Below are positions 6,550 to 13,065 of a stretch of 13,065 nt of DNA, in pieces. The DNA comes from Lysobacteraceae bacterium. Lineage in GTDB: Bacteria; Pseudomonadota; Gammaproteobacteria; Xanthomonadales; Xanthomonadaceae. How positions within the stretch are numbered: position 1 is the first letter of the stretch; every line of letters starts with the position of its first letter. Under the pieces are notes generated by a model, which was not told the origin of the DNA, searched no databases, and was given only the letters and a program-made list of their open reading frames with translations. A program made the translations under genes and the position numbers. Location of the stretch: positions 1-13,065 of the forward strand of contig DNXT01000102.1 in the NCBI GenBank assembly GCA_003505795.1, in the 5' to 3' direction.

Positions 6550-7466
6550 ACGATACCCTTCAAGCCCTCCCGGGAGAGCCGATCCGGCTGGCCGGCGCGG
6601 CCTCGGCGCGCCTGGCCGCCTCGGTGCGAGGCCGCGCCGGCGGCATTCCGGTGCTGCTCGCGCACGGCTTCGGCCAGACCCGCAATGCCTGGGATTCCAC
6701 CGCGGCCGCACTGGCCGAGGCGGGATACCGCAGCATCGCCTACGATGCGCGCGGCCACGGCGAGTCGGACTGGAACGACCCGGCCACCGCCTACAGCGGC
6801 GAACAGTTCACCGACGACCTGATCGTCATCGCCGGCGAGATGGAAGAGCCTCCGGTGCTGGTCGCGGCATCGATGGGCGGGCTGTTCGGCCTGCTCGCCG
6901 AGGCGCGCTGGCCGGGCCTGTTCCGGGCCATGGTGCTGGTCGACATCACGCCGCGCTGGGACACCTCCGGCGTGGAGCGTATCCTCGCGTTCATGACCGC
7001 CCATCCGGACGGCTTCGATTCGCTGCAGATCGCCGCCGACGCGATCTCCGCCTATCTGCCGCACCGGCCGCGCAAATCCGAGGACAGCCTGCGCCGGCTG
7101 CTGCGCCCGGGCGCCAGCGGCCGCTGGTACTGGCACTGGGACCCGCGCCTGATCTGCGAGCTCGCCGGTGGCGACGCCGCGCAGCAGCAGGCGGTGATGG
7201 TCGAGGCCGCGCGCCGGATCCGCTGCCCGGTGCTGCTGGTGAGCGGCGGCCGCAGCGACCTGGTGACGCCGCAGACCGTCGCCGAGTTCCTGTCGCTGGT
7301 CCCGCACGCGCGGCACGTGCAGTTGCCGGACGCCACGCACATGGTGGCCGGCGACGACAACACCGCATTTACCGCCACTGTGTTGCATTATCTGGACGCG
7401 TTGTCCCCGGCTGACGCCACTGCGACGTCCAACACCACTGAGCACGTCACTGGAGCAAGACCATGA
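6543..7466 (+). CDS. Alpha/beta-hydrolase fold protein (esterase/thioesterase-like)
   Basis: Cytoplasmic hydrolase of 307 residues. The sequence shows the oxyanion-hole segment HGFGQTRNAW (41-50), the DARGHGESDW loop (68-77), a nucleophile elbow VAASMGGLFG with S110, and acid and base residues D239 (SGGRSDLVTP) and H266 (DATHMV). The triad therefore looks complete, but the usual Gly two residues before the nucleophile in GxSxG is Ala108. The exact substrate is unknown; its place as first gene of a cluster with an acyl-CoA dehydrogenase suggests an ester or acyl thioester. The ATG at 6543 lies inside a palindromic operator and lacks a ribosome binding site, but no other ATG precedes the domain, so leaderless translation is likely. 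The stop overlaps the fadE start by four bases (ATGA), implying coupled translation. Confidence 0.9.
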   Translation: MDDDTLQALPGEPIRLAGAASARLAASVRGRAGGIPVLLAHGFGQTRNAWDSTAAALAEAGYRSIAYDARGHGESDWNDPATAYSGEQFTDDLIVIAGEMEEPPVLVAASMGGLFGLLAEARWPGLFRAMVLVDITPRWDTSGVERILAFMTAHPDGFDSLQIAADAISAYLPHRPRKSEDSLRRLLRPGASGRWYWHWDPRLICELAGGDAAQQQAVMVEAARRIRCPVLLVSGGRSDLVTPQTVAEFLSLVPHARHVQLPDATHMVAGDDNTAFTATVLHYLDALSPADATATSNTTEHVTGARP

Positions 7467-9937
7467 GCATCGTTGCGCCGTTCCTTCTCGTCCTGCTGGC
7501 AGCCGGCTTCGCCGCCTACCACCGCATGCGCCTGGCGGCATGGGTCGCGATCAGCGCCACGCTGCTGGTCGCCGGCTGGCTGCTCGGCGCCCATGCCACC
7601 GCCACGATCGTGGCCGCTGCGCTGGTGGTGCTGATCGCCGCGCCGGTGCTGCTGCCGTTCCTGCGCAAGCCGCTGCTGACCGCGCCGCTGATGAAGTTCT
7701 TCCGCAAGGTGCTGCCGCCGCTGTCGCAGACCGAGCGCATCGCGCTGGAGACCGGCTCGGTCGGCTTCGAGGGCGAGCTGTTCACCGGCGACCCGGACTG
7801 GCAGAAGCTGCTCGACTATCCGAAGCCGCAGCTGACCGCCGAGGAACAGGCCTTCCTCGACGGCCCGGTCGAGGAGCTGTGCCGCATGATCAACGACTGG
7901 GAGATCACCCACGTCCACGCCGACCTGCCGCCGGAAATGTGGGACTTCATCAAGAAGAACAAGTTCTTCGGCATGATCATTCCCAAGCAGTTCGGCGGCC
8001 TCGGCTTCAGCGCGCTGGCCCACCACAAGGTGATCCAGAAGCTGGCCTCGGTCTCCAGCGTGGTCAGCTCCACCGTCGGCGTGCCCAATTCGCTCGGCCC
8101 CGGCGAGCTGCTCAACCATTACGGCACCCAGGAACAGAAGGACTACTACCTGCCGCGCCTGGCGATGGGCCAGGAAGTGCCCTGCTTCGGCCTGACCGGC
8201 CCGTTCGCCGGCTCCGACGCGACCTCGATCCCGGACTACGGCATCGTCTGCAAGGGCGAGTGGAACGGCGCCAACGTGCTCGGCGTCAAGCTCACCTTCG
8301 ACAAGCGCTACATCACCCTGGCGCCGGTGGCGACGCTGATCGGGCTGGCGTTCCGGATGTACGACCCGGAAGGCCTGATCGGCGACACCAAGGACATCGG
8401 CATCACCCTGGCGCTGCTGCCGCGCGACACCGCCGGGGTGGAGATCGGCCGCCGCCACTTCCCGCTCAACTCGCCGTTCCAGAACGGCCCGATCCACGGC
8501 CGCGAGGTGTTCATCCCGCTCAGCCAGCTGATCGGCGGCGTGGACATGGTCGGCAAGGGCTGGAACATGCTCAACGAGTGCCTGGCCGTGGGCCGCTCGA
8601 TCACCCTGCCTTCCACCGCCAGCGGCGGCGCCAAGTTCGGCGCGGTGGTGACCGGTTCCTACGCGCGCATCCGCAAGCAGTTCGGCCTGTCGGTCGGCCG
8701 CTTCGAGGGCGTGGAGGAAGCGCTGGCGCGGATCGGCGGCAAGGCCTACGCGATCAGTGCGCTGTCGCAGGCCACCGCCGCGGCGGTGGACCGCGGCGAC
8801 GTGCCGTCGGTGCCGTCGGCGATCGCCAAGTACCACTGCACCACGATGGGCCGCGAAGTGGTCAGCGACATGATGGACGTGGTCGGCGGCAAGGGCATCA
8901 TCCTGGGGCCGCGCAACTTCGCCGGCCGCGCCTGGCAGGCCGCGCCGATCGGCATCACCGTCGAGGGCGCCAACATCATGACCCGCAGCCTGCTGATCTT
9001 TGGCCAGGGCGCGATCCTGTGCCATCCGTGGGTGATGAAGGAAATGAAGGCGGCCCAGGATCCGGACACCAGGCGCGGCCTGGAGGAATTCGACCAGAAC
9101 CTGTTCGGCCACATCCGCTTCGGCATCTCCAACGCGGTGCGCTCGTTCTGGTTCGGCATCACCGGCGCCCGCTTCGGTGCCGCGCCCGGCGACGACTACA
9201 CCCGCCGCTTCTTCCGCAAGCTGGATCGCTATTCGGCCAACCTGGCGCTGATGGCCGACGTGTCGATGCTGATGCTCGGCGGCAAGCTCAAGTTCAAGGA
9301 ATCGCTGTCCGGGCGCCTGGGCGACGTGCTCAGCCACGTGTACATGGCCAGCGCGATGCTCAAGCGCTACCACGACGAAGGCGCGCCGCAGGCCGAGCGC
9401 CCGCTGCTGGCCTGGGCGTTCCACGACAGCGTGCACAAGATCGAGGAGTCGCTGTCGGCGGCGCTGCGCAACTTCCCGATCCGCCCGGTCGGCTGGCTGA
9501 TGTGGGCGCTGATCTTCCCGTTCGGGCGTCGCGCCGAAGCCCCGGGCGACCGCCTGTCGCGGCGCGTCGCGGCGTTGCTGATGGCGCCCAACGAGGCGCG
9601 CGACAGCCTCGCCCGCGGGGTGTTCCTGACCCCGTGCGAGAACAATCCGGGCGGCCGCATCGCCAGCTACCTGGCCAAGGCGGTGATGGCCGAGCCGGTG
9701 GAGCGCAAGTTCCTCAAGGCGCTCAAGAGCAAGGGCATCGAGGCGCTGGAGTTCGGCGCCCAGCTCGACGAGGCGGTGGCCGAGGGCGTGATCAACGCCG
9801 AGGAACGCAAGCTGCTGGAAGAGCTGCGCGAGATCACGATGGACACCATTACCGTCGACGATTTCGATGCGCACGAACTGCGCGCGGCCAGCTACTACGA
9901 CCAGCCCAAGCCCGGACAGTCGCGCGAAGCGGCCTGA
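7463..9937 (+). CDS. fadE: Acyl-CoA dehydrogenase FadE (membrane-anchored, DUF1974 type)
   Basis: FAD enzyme for the first step of fatty-acid beta-oxidation, acyl-CoA to trans-2-enoyl-CoA. At 824 residues it matches the long E. coli FadE class (about 814), not the 380-residue type. The N-terminus holds two or three hydrophobic segments (about 4-18, 24-42, 47-66). FadE landmarks follow in order: LTAEEQAFLDGPVEELCRM, VGVPNSLGPGELLNHYGT, AGSDATSIPDYGIVCKGEW, DKRYITLAPVAT, GRRHFPLNSPFQNGP, VGGKGIILGPRNF, and ITVEGANIMTRSLLIFGQGA with E501 as the likely catalytic base. The region after about 540 is the DUF1974 domain. A TGGAG ribosome site at 7451-7455 precedes the ATG, which overlaps the hydrolase stop. 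The cluster carries no fadA, fadB or fadD, so the later beta-oxidation enzymes must be encoded elsewhere. Confidence 0.97.
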   Translation: MSIVAPFLLVLLAAGFAAYHRMRLAAWVAISATLLVAGWLLGAHATATIVAAALVVLIAAPVLLPFLRKPLLTAPLMKFFRKVLPPLSQTERIALETGSVGFEGELFTGDPDWQKLLDYPKPQLTAEEQAFLDGPVEELCRMINDWEITHVHADLPPEMWDFIKKNKFFGMIIPKQFGGLGFSALAHHKVIQKLASVSSVVSSTVGVPNSLGPGELLNHYGTQEQKDYYLPRLAMGQEVPCFGLTGPFAGSDATSIPDYGIVCKGEWNGANVLGVKLTFDKRYITLAPVATLIGLAFRMYDPEGLIGDTKDIGITLALLPRDTAGVEIGRRHFPLNSPFQNGPIHGREVFIPLSQLIGGVDMVGKGWNMLNECLAVGRSITLPSTASGGAKFGAVVTGSYARIRKQFGLSVGRFEGVEEALARIGGKAYAISALSQATAAAVDRGDVPSVPSAIAKYHCTTMGREVVSDMMDVVGGKGIILGPRNFAGRAWQAAPIGITVEGANIMTRSLLIFGQGAILCHPWVMKEMKAAQDPDTRRGLEEFDQNLFGHIRFGISNAVRSFWFGITGARFGAAPGDDYTRRFFRKLDRYSANLALMADVSMLMLGGKLKFKESLSGRLGDVLSHVYMASAMLKRYHDEGAPQAERPLLAWAFHDSVHKIEESLSAALRNFPIRPVGWLMWALIFPFGRRAEAPGDRLSRRVAALLMAPNEARDSLARGVFLTPCENNPGGRIASYLAKAVMAEPVERKFLKALKSKGIEALEFGAQLDEAVAEGVINAEERKLLEELREITMDTITVDDFDAHELRAASYYDQPKPGQSREAA

Positions 9938-9953
9938 GCGGCGCAACACCACG

Positions 9954-9977
9954 ACGGCGGGCCTCTGGGCCCGCCGT
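9954..9977 (+). repeat. Strong hairpin between fadE and the DUF4442 gene
   Basis: ACGGCGGGCC and GGCCCGCCGT form a perfect 10-bp stem closing a TCTG loop, 17 bp after the fadE stop and 22 bp before the next ATG. No T run follows, so it is not a classic terminator. It may lower expression of the downstream gene or protect the fadE 3' end. Confidence 0.7.
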
Positions 9978-9998
9978 CCTCGCATCCGGATACCGAAC

Positions 9999-10469
9999 AT
10001 GAGCAACCTGCTTTCGCTGTACCGGCGCATGAGCCGCTGGCCCGCCGGCCGCTGGCTGTTCTCGCGCGCGGTCTGCCTAAAGGCGCCCTACTTCGCCACC
10101 ATCTCCCCGCGCATCACGCGGCTGGAGCCGGGCCGCTGCGAGGCCCGCATCGCGCACCGGCGCAGGGTGCAGAACCACATCGGCACCGTGCATGCGATCG
10201 CGCTGTGCAACCTGGCCGAACTGACCGGCGGAGTGATGGTCGACGCCACACTGCCGGCGGGCATGCGCTGGATCCCCAAGGGCATGAGCGTGGAATACCT
10301 GAAGAAGGCCACCGGCACGATGCATGCGGCGGCGACGCCGGCGCTGCCGCTGCGCCAGGCCGACGAGGGCTACGAACTGCCGGTGGACGTGGAAGTATGC
10401 GACGACGCCGGCGAGCGCGTGTTCCGCGCCCGCATCGCGATGTGGGTGTCGCCGCGCAAAGCGGCGTAG
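9999..10469 (+). CDS. DUF4442 hotdog-fold protein, putative acyl-CoA thioesterase
   Basis: Small cytoplasmic protein of 156 residues, the usual size for a single hotdog domain. RVQNHIGTVHAIALCNLAEL (57-75) matches the DUF4442 helix region, in which N59, H60, H65, N71 and E74 are candidate active-site or binding residues. MRWIPKGMSVEYLKKATG (89-106) is the second conserved block. Members are thought to resemble PaaI/YiiD-type thioesterases, but the reaction is not shown for this one. The start at 9999 gives the expected N-terminus (MSNLLSLYRRM); the open frame extends upstream to 9867 across the fadE end and the hairpin, but that part reads as non-coding. It is probably co-transcribed with fadE, so the cluster joins one acyl-CoA dehydrogenase to two possible acyl hydrolases. 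Confidence 0.88.
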   Translation: MSNLLSLYRRMSRWPAGRWLFSRAVCLKAPYFATISPRITRLEPGRCEARIAHRRRVQNHIGTVHAIALCNLAELTGGVMVDATLPAGMRWIPKGMSVEYLKKATGTMHAAATPALPLRQADEGYELPVDVEVCDDAGERVFRARIAMWVSPRKAA

Positions 10470-10477
10470 CGGGCGGC

Positions 10478-10498
10478 CCCTCTCCCCTCGGGAGAGGG
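10478..10498 (+). repeat. CCCTCTCCC / GGGAGAGGG palindrome after the DUF4442 gene
   Basis: Perfect 9-bp arms with a CTC loop start 8 bp after the stop codon. Only TTT follows, so termination would be weak. Elements of the form 'ccctctccc...gggagaggg(t)tgggg' are common intergenic repeats in Xanthomonadaceae genomes, so this is more likely a family repeat that also serves as the transcript end. Confidence 0.65.
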
Positions 10499-10541
10499 TT
10501 TGGGGAGAGGGTACGGGGCGAGCCGCGCGAGTTCAGCCAGC

Positions 10542-10565
10542 ACGAGGCTTCGCCGGTAGCCTCGT
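10542..10565. repeat. Inverted repeat with 7-bp arms
   Basis: ACGAGGC (10542-10548) and GCCTCGT (10559-10565) are perfect complements around a 10-base spacer. Confidence 0.5.
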
Positions 10566-10574
10566 CCGTCCCTT

Positions 10575-10596
10575 GCATGCCGCCCCTGCGGCATGC
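10575..10596. repeat. GCATGCCGC palindrome
   Basis: GCATGCCGC (10575-10583) and GCGGCATGC (10588-10596) form a perfect 9-bp stem around CCCT. No gene or T run is associated with it. Confidence 0.6.
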
Positions 10597-10600
10597 CTTC

Positions 10601-10618
10601 GGACCGGCTTCGCCGTCC
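10601..10618. repeat. Short hairpin with TTC loop
   Basis: GGAC-C-GGC, TTC, GCC-GTCC: a 7-bp stem with a one-base bulge, 4 bp after the preceding palindrome. Confidence 0.4.
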
Positions 10619-10771
10619 GCTTCGGCAGCCTGCCTCGCGAGCGGGACAGCTTCCCCCGGAAAGGGGGCCGGCGTCGCAAAGGGAGAACGGAAAACCGGAG
10701 GTCGGTGCCGATCGGGCACAGAGAAAACCCGTCGCGGCCGAAGCTCCCCCCCCATAGAGGATCCCTGCATC

Positions 10772-10815
10772 GGGAGAAGTTCCATGGAAGCTCTATCGCG
10801 ACCGAAGTCGCTCCC
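10772..10815. repeat. REP-like palindromic element
   Basis: Outer arms GGGAG (10772-10776) and CTCCC (10811-10815) enclose the palindrome TTCCATGGAA (10780-10789) and the hairpin GCGAC-cgaa-GTCGC (10798-10811). Read on the minus strand this gives GGGAGCGACTTCGGTCGCGA with a TTCG tetraloop, a form widely scattered in Xanthomonad and Pseudomonad genomes as a REP/RAYT-type repeat. It ends 16 bp after the stop of the minus-strand DUF1304 gene, so it lies in that transcript's 3' end. Confidence 0.7.
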
Positions 10816-10830
10816 ACGGCTCCGCTGCGG

Positions 10831-11193
10831 TCAGATTCCCAACGCCAGCGCCAACAGCGCGACCAGCGCCGGCAAGGCCTGCACCCAGAAGATGCGCCGG
10901 CTCACGCTCCAAGCGCCGTAGACGCCGGCCACCACCACGCATCCGAGGAAGAAGCCCAGCACCTCGCTGCGCCCGTGCGTCGCCTCCCAGGCGCCCCACC
11001 CCAGGCCGGCGGCGAGGAAACCGTTGTACAGGCCCTGGTTGGCCGCCAGCACGCGCGTGGCCTGCGCCTTCTCGGGCGTGTTGCGGAAGGTCTTCAGCCC
11101 CAGCGGCCGGGTCCACAGGAACATCTCCAGGACCAGGAAGTAGAGGTGCAGCAGGGCGACGAGCAGACCGACGGCGGTCGCGAACACGGGCAT
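10831..11193 (-). CDS. DUF1304 family integral membrane protein
   Basis: Small inner-membrane protein of 120 residues with four predicted helices at about 5-26, 50-70, 77-97 and 101-119. The family signature is clear: LHLYFLVLEMFLW (15-27), TFRNTPE (35-41) and NQGLYNGFLAAGL (52-64). The family's function is not established. The ATG at 11193 has a modest GAGGA about 11 bases upstream. It lies 64 bp downstream of the MFS carrier gene on the same strand with no terminator between, so co-transcription is possible. Its stop is followed at once by the REP-like element. Confidence 0.9.
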   Translation of the reverse strand: MPVFATAVGLLVALLHLYFLVLEMFLWTRPLGLKTFRNTPEKAQATRVLAANQGLYNGFLAAGLGWGAWEATHGRSEVLGFFLGCVVVAGVYGAWSVSRRIFWVQALPALVALLALALGI

Positions 11194-11257
11194 GGGCGGA
11201 TCGATCCTCGGCTCTAGGAAACGGTGCAGGCGACATCATGACGCCTGCCGCTGCATC

Positions 11258-12622
11258 TCAGGAAGAGGGACCGGAAGCCGGTCCGTCGCCGTCCCGCTCG
11301 TCCGGCAGCTTGGCCACCTCGCGCAGCAGGCGCCACGCGCCGAGGGTCATGCCCGTTGCGACCAGCAGGCCGGCGCCGAATACCACGTTCGTGCCGAACG
11401 CCGACAACAGCTTGTGCAGCCACACGAAACTGAGGTCGCCGCCGCGGTAGACCACGGTGTCGATCGCCGCACCGGCCTTGTAGCGCCATTCGCGCCCGAC
11501 CCGGGTGTAGACGGTCTCGCGCGCCGGCTTGGCCAGCGAGAACTCGCTGGCGCGGACGACGACCTGCACGATCGCCACCATCATCGGCAGCGGCGACGCC
11601 GACAGCATCGAGAACCCGAGGATGATCGCGAACCCCGGGATCAGCAGCGCCGGGGCGATGCCGAAGCGCGACAGCAGCGTCCGCGTGGCCAGCAGCTGCA
11701 CCGCCAGGGTCAGCGCGTTCACCGCCAGGTCGATGCCGGCGTAGTACGCCGTGCTGGCCGCGGCATCGGTATAGAGCCGGCGCACGATGGCCGCCTGCTC
11801 GTTGTAGAGCAGCGTCCCCACCCCGACCCCGAACACCGTCATCAGCGCCATCCAGCGCAGCAGCGGCTCGCGCACGATCAGCTTCAGCCCGGCCAGCACC
11901 TCGCCGCCCATCGGCGTCTCGCCGCCGGTGATGCGGCGCTCGTGTTCGCGCGCCACCGCCCACAGCCGCAGCCGCAGCAGGCAGACCACGCAGATGCACA
12001 GGAACCCGGCCGACACCAGCATCAGGTTGGCGATGCCGACCCGCTCGACCAGGCTGCGGGTGATGACCGGCCCCAGGAACGCGCCAATGGTGCCGGCCGC
12101 GCCGATGTAGCCGTAGTAGGCGCGCGCCTCGGCGTTGCTGAAGACGTCGGCCATGAAGCTCCAGAACACCGCCACCGCGAACAGGTTGAACACGGTGATC
12201 CACAGGAAGAAGGCCATGCCGCGCCCCGGCACGCCGCTGTGGAACAGCACGTAGAACAACAGCAGCGTGACGATGAAGAAGCCGTATACCACCGGCAGGA
12301 ACACCCGGCGCGGATAGCGGCTCACCAGCGCGCCGTACACCGGCTGCAGCACCAGCATGATCAGGAACGTGCAAGTGAACAGCACCTGCAGGGTGAAGTC
12401 CTTGAGCGGCATCCCGTGCGCGGCGAAGAACGCGATCATCGCCGGCGGGAACACCGTGGCCACGTCCGACGACGCCCCCATCGCCTCGCGCACCGGGCGC
12501 AGCACGTAGTAGCCGCTGAGCAGGCAGAAGAAGTACACGAACGCCCAGATCAACGGCGGCGACTCGCGCGACGCGTCGCGCAGCCGCGCGACCGGGGAGG
12601 CCTGTCCCGATGGCAGGTTCAT
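11258..12622 (-). CDS. MFS-type carrier resembling NTP/NDP exchange (Npt-like) transporters
   Basis: Inner-membrane carrier of about 454 residues with roughly twelve hydrophobic segments. The first, IWAFVYFFCLLSGYYVLRPV (25-44), ends in YYVLRPVREAMG, a signature of the bacterial group annotated as NTP/NDP exchange or 'AAA ATP:ADP antiporter' proteins. Other landmarks are FWSFMADVFSNAEARAYYG, GYIGAAGTIGAFLGP and REWRYKAGAAIDTVVYRGGD near the C-terminal third. A real nucleotide exchange role is unlikely in a free-living bacterium and the substrate is unknown. The start is uncertain: ATG at 12622 fits the family N-terminus best, while ATGs at 12652 (464 residues) and 12736 (492 residues) are in frame; none has a clear Shine-Dalgarno. 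It may form an operon with DUF1304 downstream and is divergent from the GMC gene. Confidence 0.87.
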   Translation of the reverse strand: MNLPSGQASPVARLRDASRESPPLIWAFVYFFCLLSGYYVLRPVREAMGASSDVATVFPPAMIAFFAAHGMPLKDFTLQVLFTCTFLIMLVLQPVYGALVSRYPRRVFLPVVYGFFIVTLLLFYVLFHSGVPGRGMAFFLWITVFNLFAVAVFWSFMADVFSNAEARAYYGYIGAAGTIGAFLGPVITRSLVERVGIANLMLVSAGFLCICVVCLLRLRLWAVAREHERRITGGETPMGGEVLAGLKLIVREPLLRWMALMTVFGVGVGTLLYNEQAAIVRRLYTDAAASTAYYAGIDLAVNALTLAVQLLATRTLLSRFGIAPALLIPGFAIILGFSMLSASPLPMMVAIVQVVVRASEFSLAKPARETVYTRVGREWRYKAGAAIDTVVYRGGDLSFVWLHKLLSAFGTNVVFGAGLLVATGMTLGAWRLLREVAKLPDERDGDGPASGPSS

Positions 12623-12772
12623 CGACGGGCGCTCGGCCGCAGGCGGCGGCATGGCGAGGGCATCGGTGGCAACTCCGGTCCGCAAAGCGCGCAAGGTATC
12701 CGATGCACTGCAGCATCGCCAGCCATGGCGCGGCATGTCACTGTTGCCGGGGACGGTGGCCGGGCCGCGCGC

Positions 12773-12778
12773 GGGGGA
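12773..12778 (+). promoter_or_regulatory. Ribosome binding site of the GMC oxidoreductase
   Basis: GGGGGA, 4 bases before the ATG at 12783, supports that start codon. Confidence 0.6.
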
Positions 12779-12782
12779 ATCG

Positions 12783-13065
12783 ATGGAGTACGACTACGTG
12801 ATCGTCGGCGCGGGATCGGCCGGCTGCGTGCTGGCCAACCGGCTCAGCGCCGATCCGCAGTGCCGGGTCCTGCTGCTGGAGGCCGGCCCGCGCGACTGGC
12901 ATCCGTCGATCCACATGCCCGCGGGCCTGGCGCGGCTGGTGAACAACCGGCGCAGCAACTGGCAGGGCGTTTCATCATTCCCCGAGCAGATCGCGCCGCT
13001 TCTGCGCGCGCCCGGGGCAAGGAAGAGGGAGGGAGTGGACGTGCGTCCACGACCGAGCGATGACG
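12783..13065 (+). CDS. GMC-family flavin oxidoreductase, N-terminal fragment (choline dehydrogenase-like), open at window edge
   Basis: The first 60 residues are typical of the glucose-methanol-choline family: MEYDYVIVGAGSAGCVLANR contains the FAD-binding GxGxxG (G9, G11, G14), LLLEAGP follows with E33 as the expected ribose ligand, and IHMPAGLARLVNNRRSNW ends at W60. In relatives the next part reads roughly YxTEPQP...WPRGKVLGGSS. Here the frame continues without a stop as QGVSSFPEQIAPLLRAPG and then arginine-rich sequence with no resemblance to the family. The gene is therefore either broken near 12963 by an insertion or rearrangement, or the last 100 bases are an assembly artefact. It is divergent from the MFS gene, with 160 bp between start codons if 12622 is correct. 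Confidence 0.75.
   Translation, partial: MEYDYVIVGAGSAGCVLANRLSADPQCRVLLLEAGPRDWHPSIHMPAGLARLVNNRRSNWQGVSSFPEQIAPLLRAPGARKREGVDVRPRPSDD
12963..13065. other. Foreign-looking tail interrupting the GMC gene
   Basis: The homology of the GMC frame stops at W60 (12960-12962). The remaining 103 bases contain the palindrome GTGGACG-TG-CGTCCAC (13035-13050) and a purine-rich stretch (13018-13035). I cannot identify a known insertion sequence end, and too little is visible to tell an inserted element from a contig-edge artefact. Confidence 0.45.

Larger units (their letters stand above)
10470..10830. other. Palindrome-rich intergenic region without a gene
   Basis: These 361 bp hold no frame I would accept as coding. 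They contain at least five separate hairpins, a direct repeat GAGAGGGT at 10492-10499 and 10505-10512, and a run of nine C (10746-10754). The mosaic looks like nested or degraded REP-type repeats between two convergent units. Confidence 0.7.

Noticed and set aside
7540..10002. 820-codon open frame on the plus strand overlapping fadE in another frame
   Set aside because: The translation is Arg/Pro/Ala-rich shadow sequence caused by GC-rich third positions; no domain is visible.
7388..10030. 880-codon open frame on the minus strand opposite fadE
   Set aside because: It mirrors fadE in a GC-rich genome. Its translation is low-complexity (Arg, His, Gln, Ala, Val, Gly), has no recognisable motif, and fadE itself has unmistakable family motifs.
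10205..11217. Plus-strand open frames of 238 and 297 codons across the repeat region and the DUF1304 gene
   Set aside because: They run through palindromic repeats and antisense to a clear membrane protein, with no family features.
11214..12716. 500-codon minus-strand frame overlapping the MFS gene in another frame
   Set aside because: Shadow of the carrier; no continuous hydrophobic segments and Arg/Gly/Ala-rich composition.
11192..13063. 623-codon open frame on the plus strand opposite the MFS carrier
   Set aside because: It is dominated by His, Gln, Arg and Asp, typical of the antisense of a membrane protein gene, and it overlaps the GMC gene in a different frame.

Overview
The window is GC-rich, with strong G/C preference at third codon positions. 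Its gene content (a large TonB-dependent receptor with many loop cysteine pairs, an E. coli-type FadE, a DUF4442 thioesterase-like protein, an Npt-like MFS carrier, and REP-like palindromes built on a GCGAC-cgaa-GTCGC hairpin) suggests a free-living gammaproteobacterium of the Xanthomonadaceae/Lysobacteraceae, such as Lysobacter, Luteimonas or Pseudoxanthomonas. That placement is an inference from gene content and style, not from a marker gene. I see no rRNA, tRNA, CRISPR array or complete insertion sequence.

Left part (1-2630). A 3'-truncated mtgA (peptidoglycan glycosyltransferase, minus strand) runs off the left edge. It is divergent from hslO (redox chaperone Hsp33). Next comes an unrecognised secreted, beta-strand-rich protein with its own candidate promoter and a hairpin terminator.

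Centre-left (2630-5720). A 944-residue TonB-dependent outer-membrane receptor stands as a single transcription unit. It has a strong ribosome binding site and two hairpins behind it; the second is a textbook rho-independent terminator.

Centre (5797-10469). A TetR-family repressor gene is divergent from an alpha/beta hydrolase - fadE - DUF4442 (hotdog) cluster. The hydrolase and fadE overlap by four bases; the hotdog gene follows after 61 bp that hold a strong hairpin. The 137-bp divergent region contains a perfect 24-bp palindrome over the -10 region and start codon of the hydrolase gene, and a weaker second copy overlapping a consensus TTGACA -35 box. The -35 box begins exactly 35 bp before the ATG, so the hydrolase mRNA is predicted to be leaderless. 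The likely picture is a lipid or acyl-CoA catabolic unit controlled by its neighbouring TetR protein. The cluster is the most interesting part of the window.

Right part (10470-13065). A 361-bp non-coding stretch packed with palindromes separates the fad cluster from two minus-strand membrane protein genes, a DUF1304 protein and an Npt-like MFS carrier. At the right edge a GMC-family flavin oxidoreductase begins on the plus strand. It follows its family for about 60 residues and then departs from it abruptly at about 12963, which suggests an insertion, rearrangement or assembly junction. Most long additional open frames, including those of 880 and 820 codons opposite or overlapping fadE, are shadows caused by GC-rich codon use.
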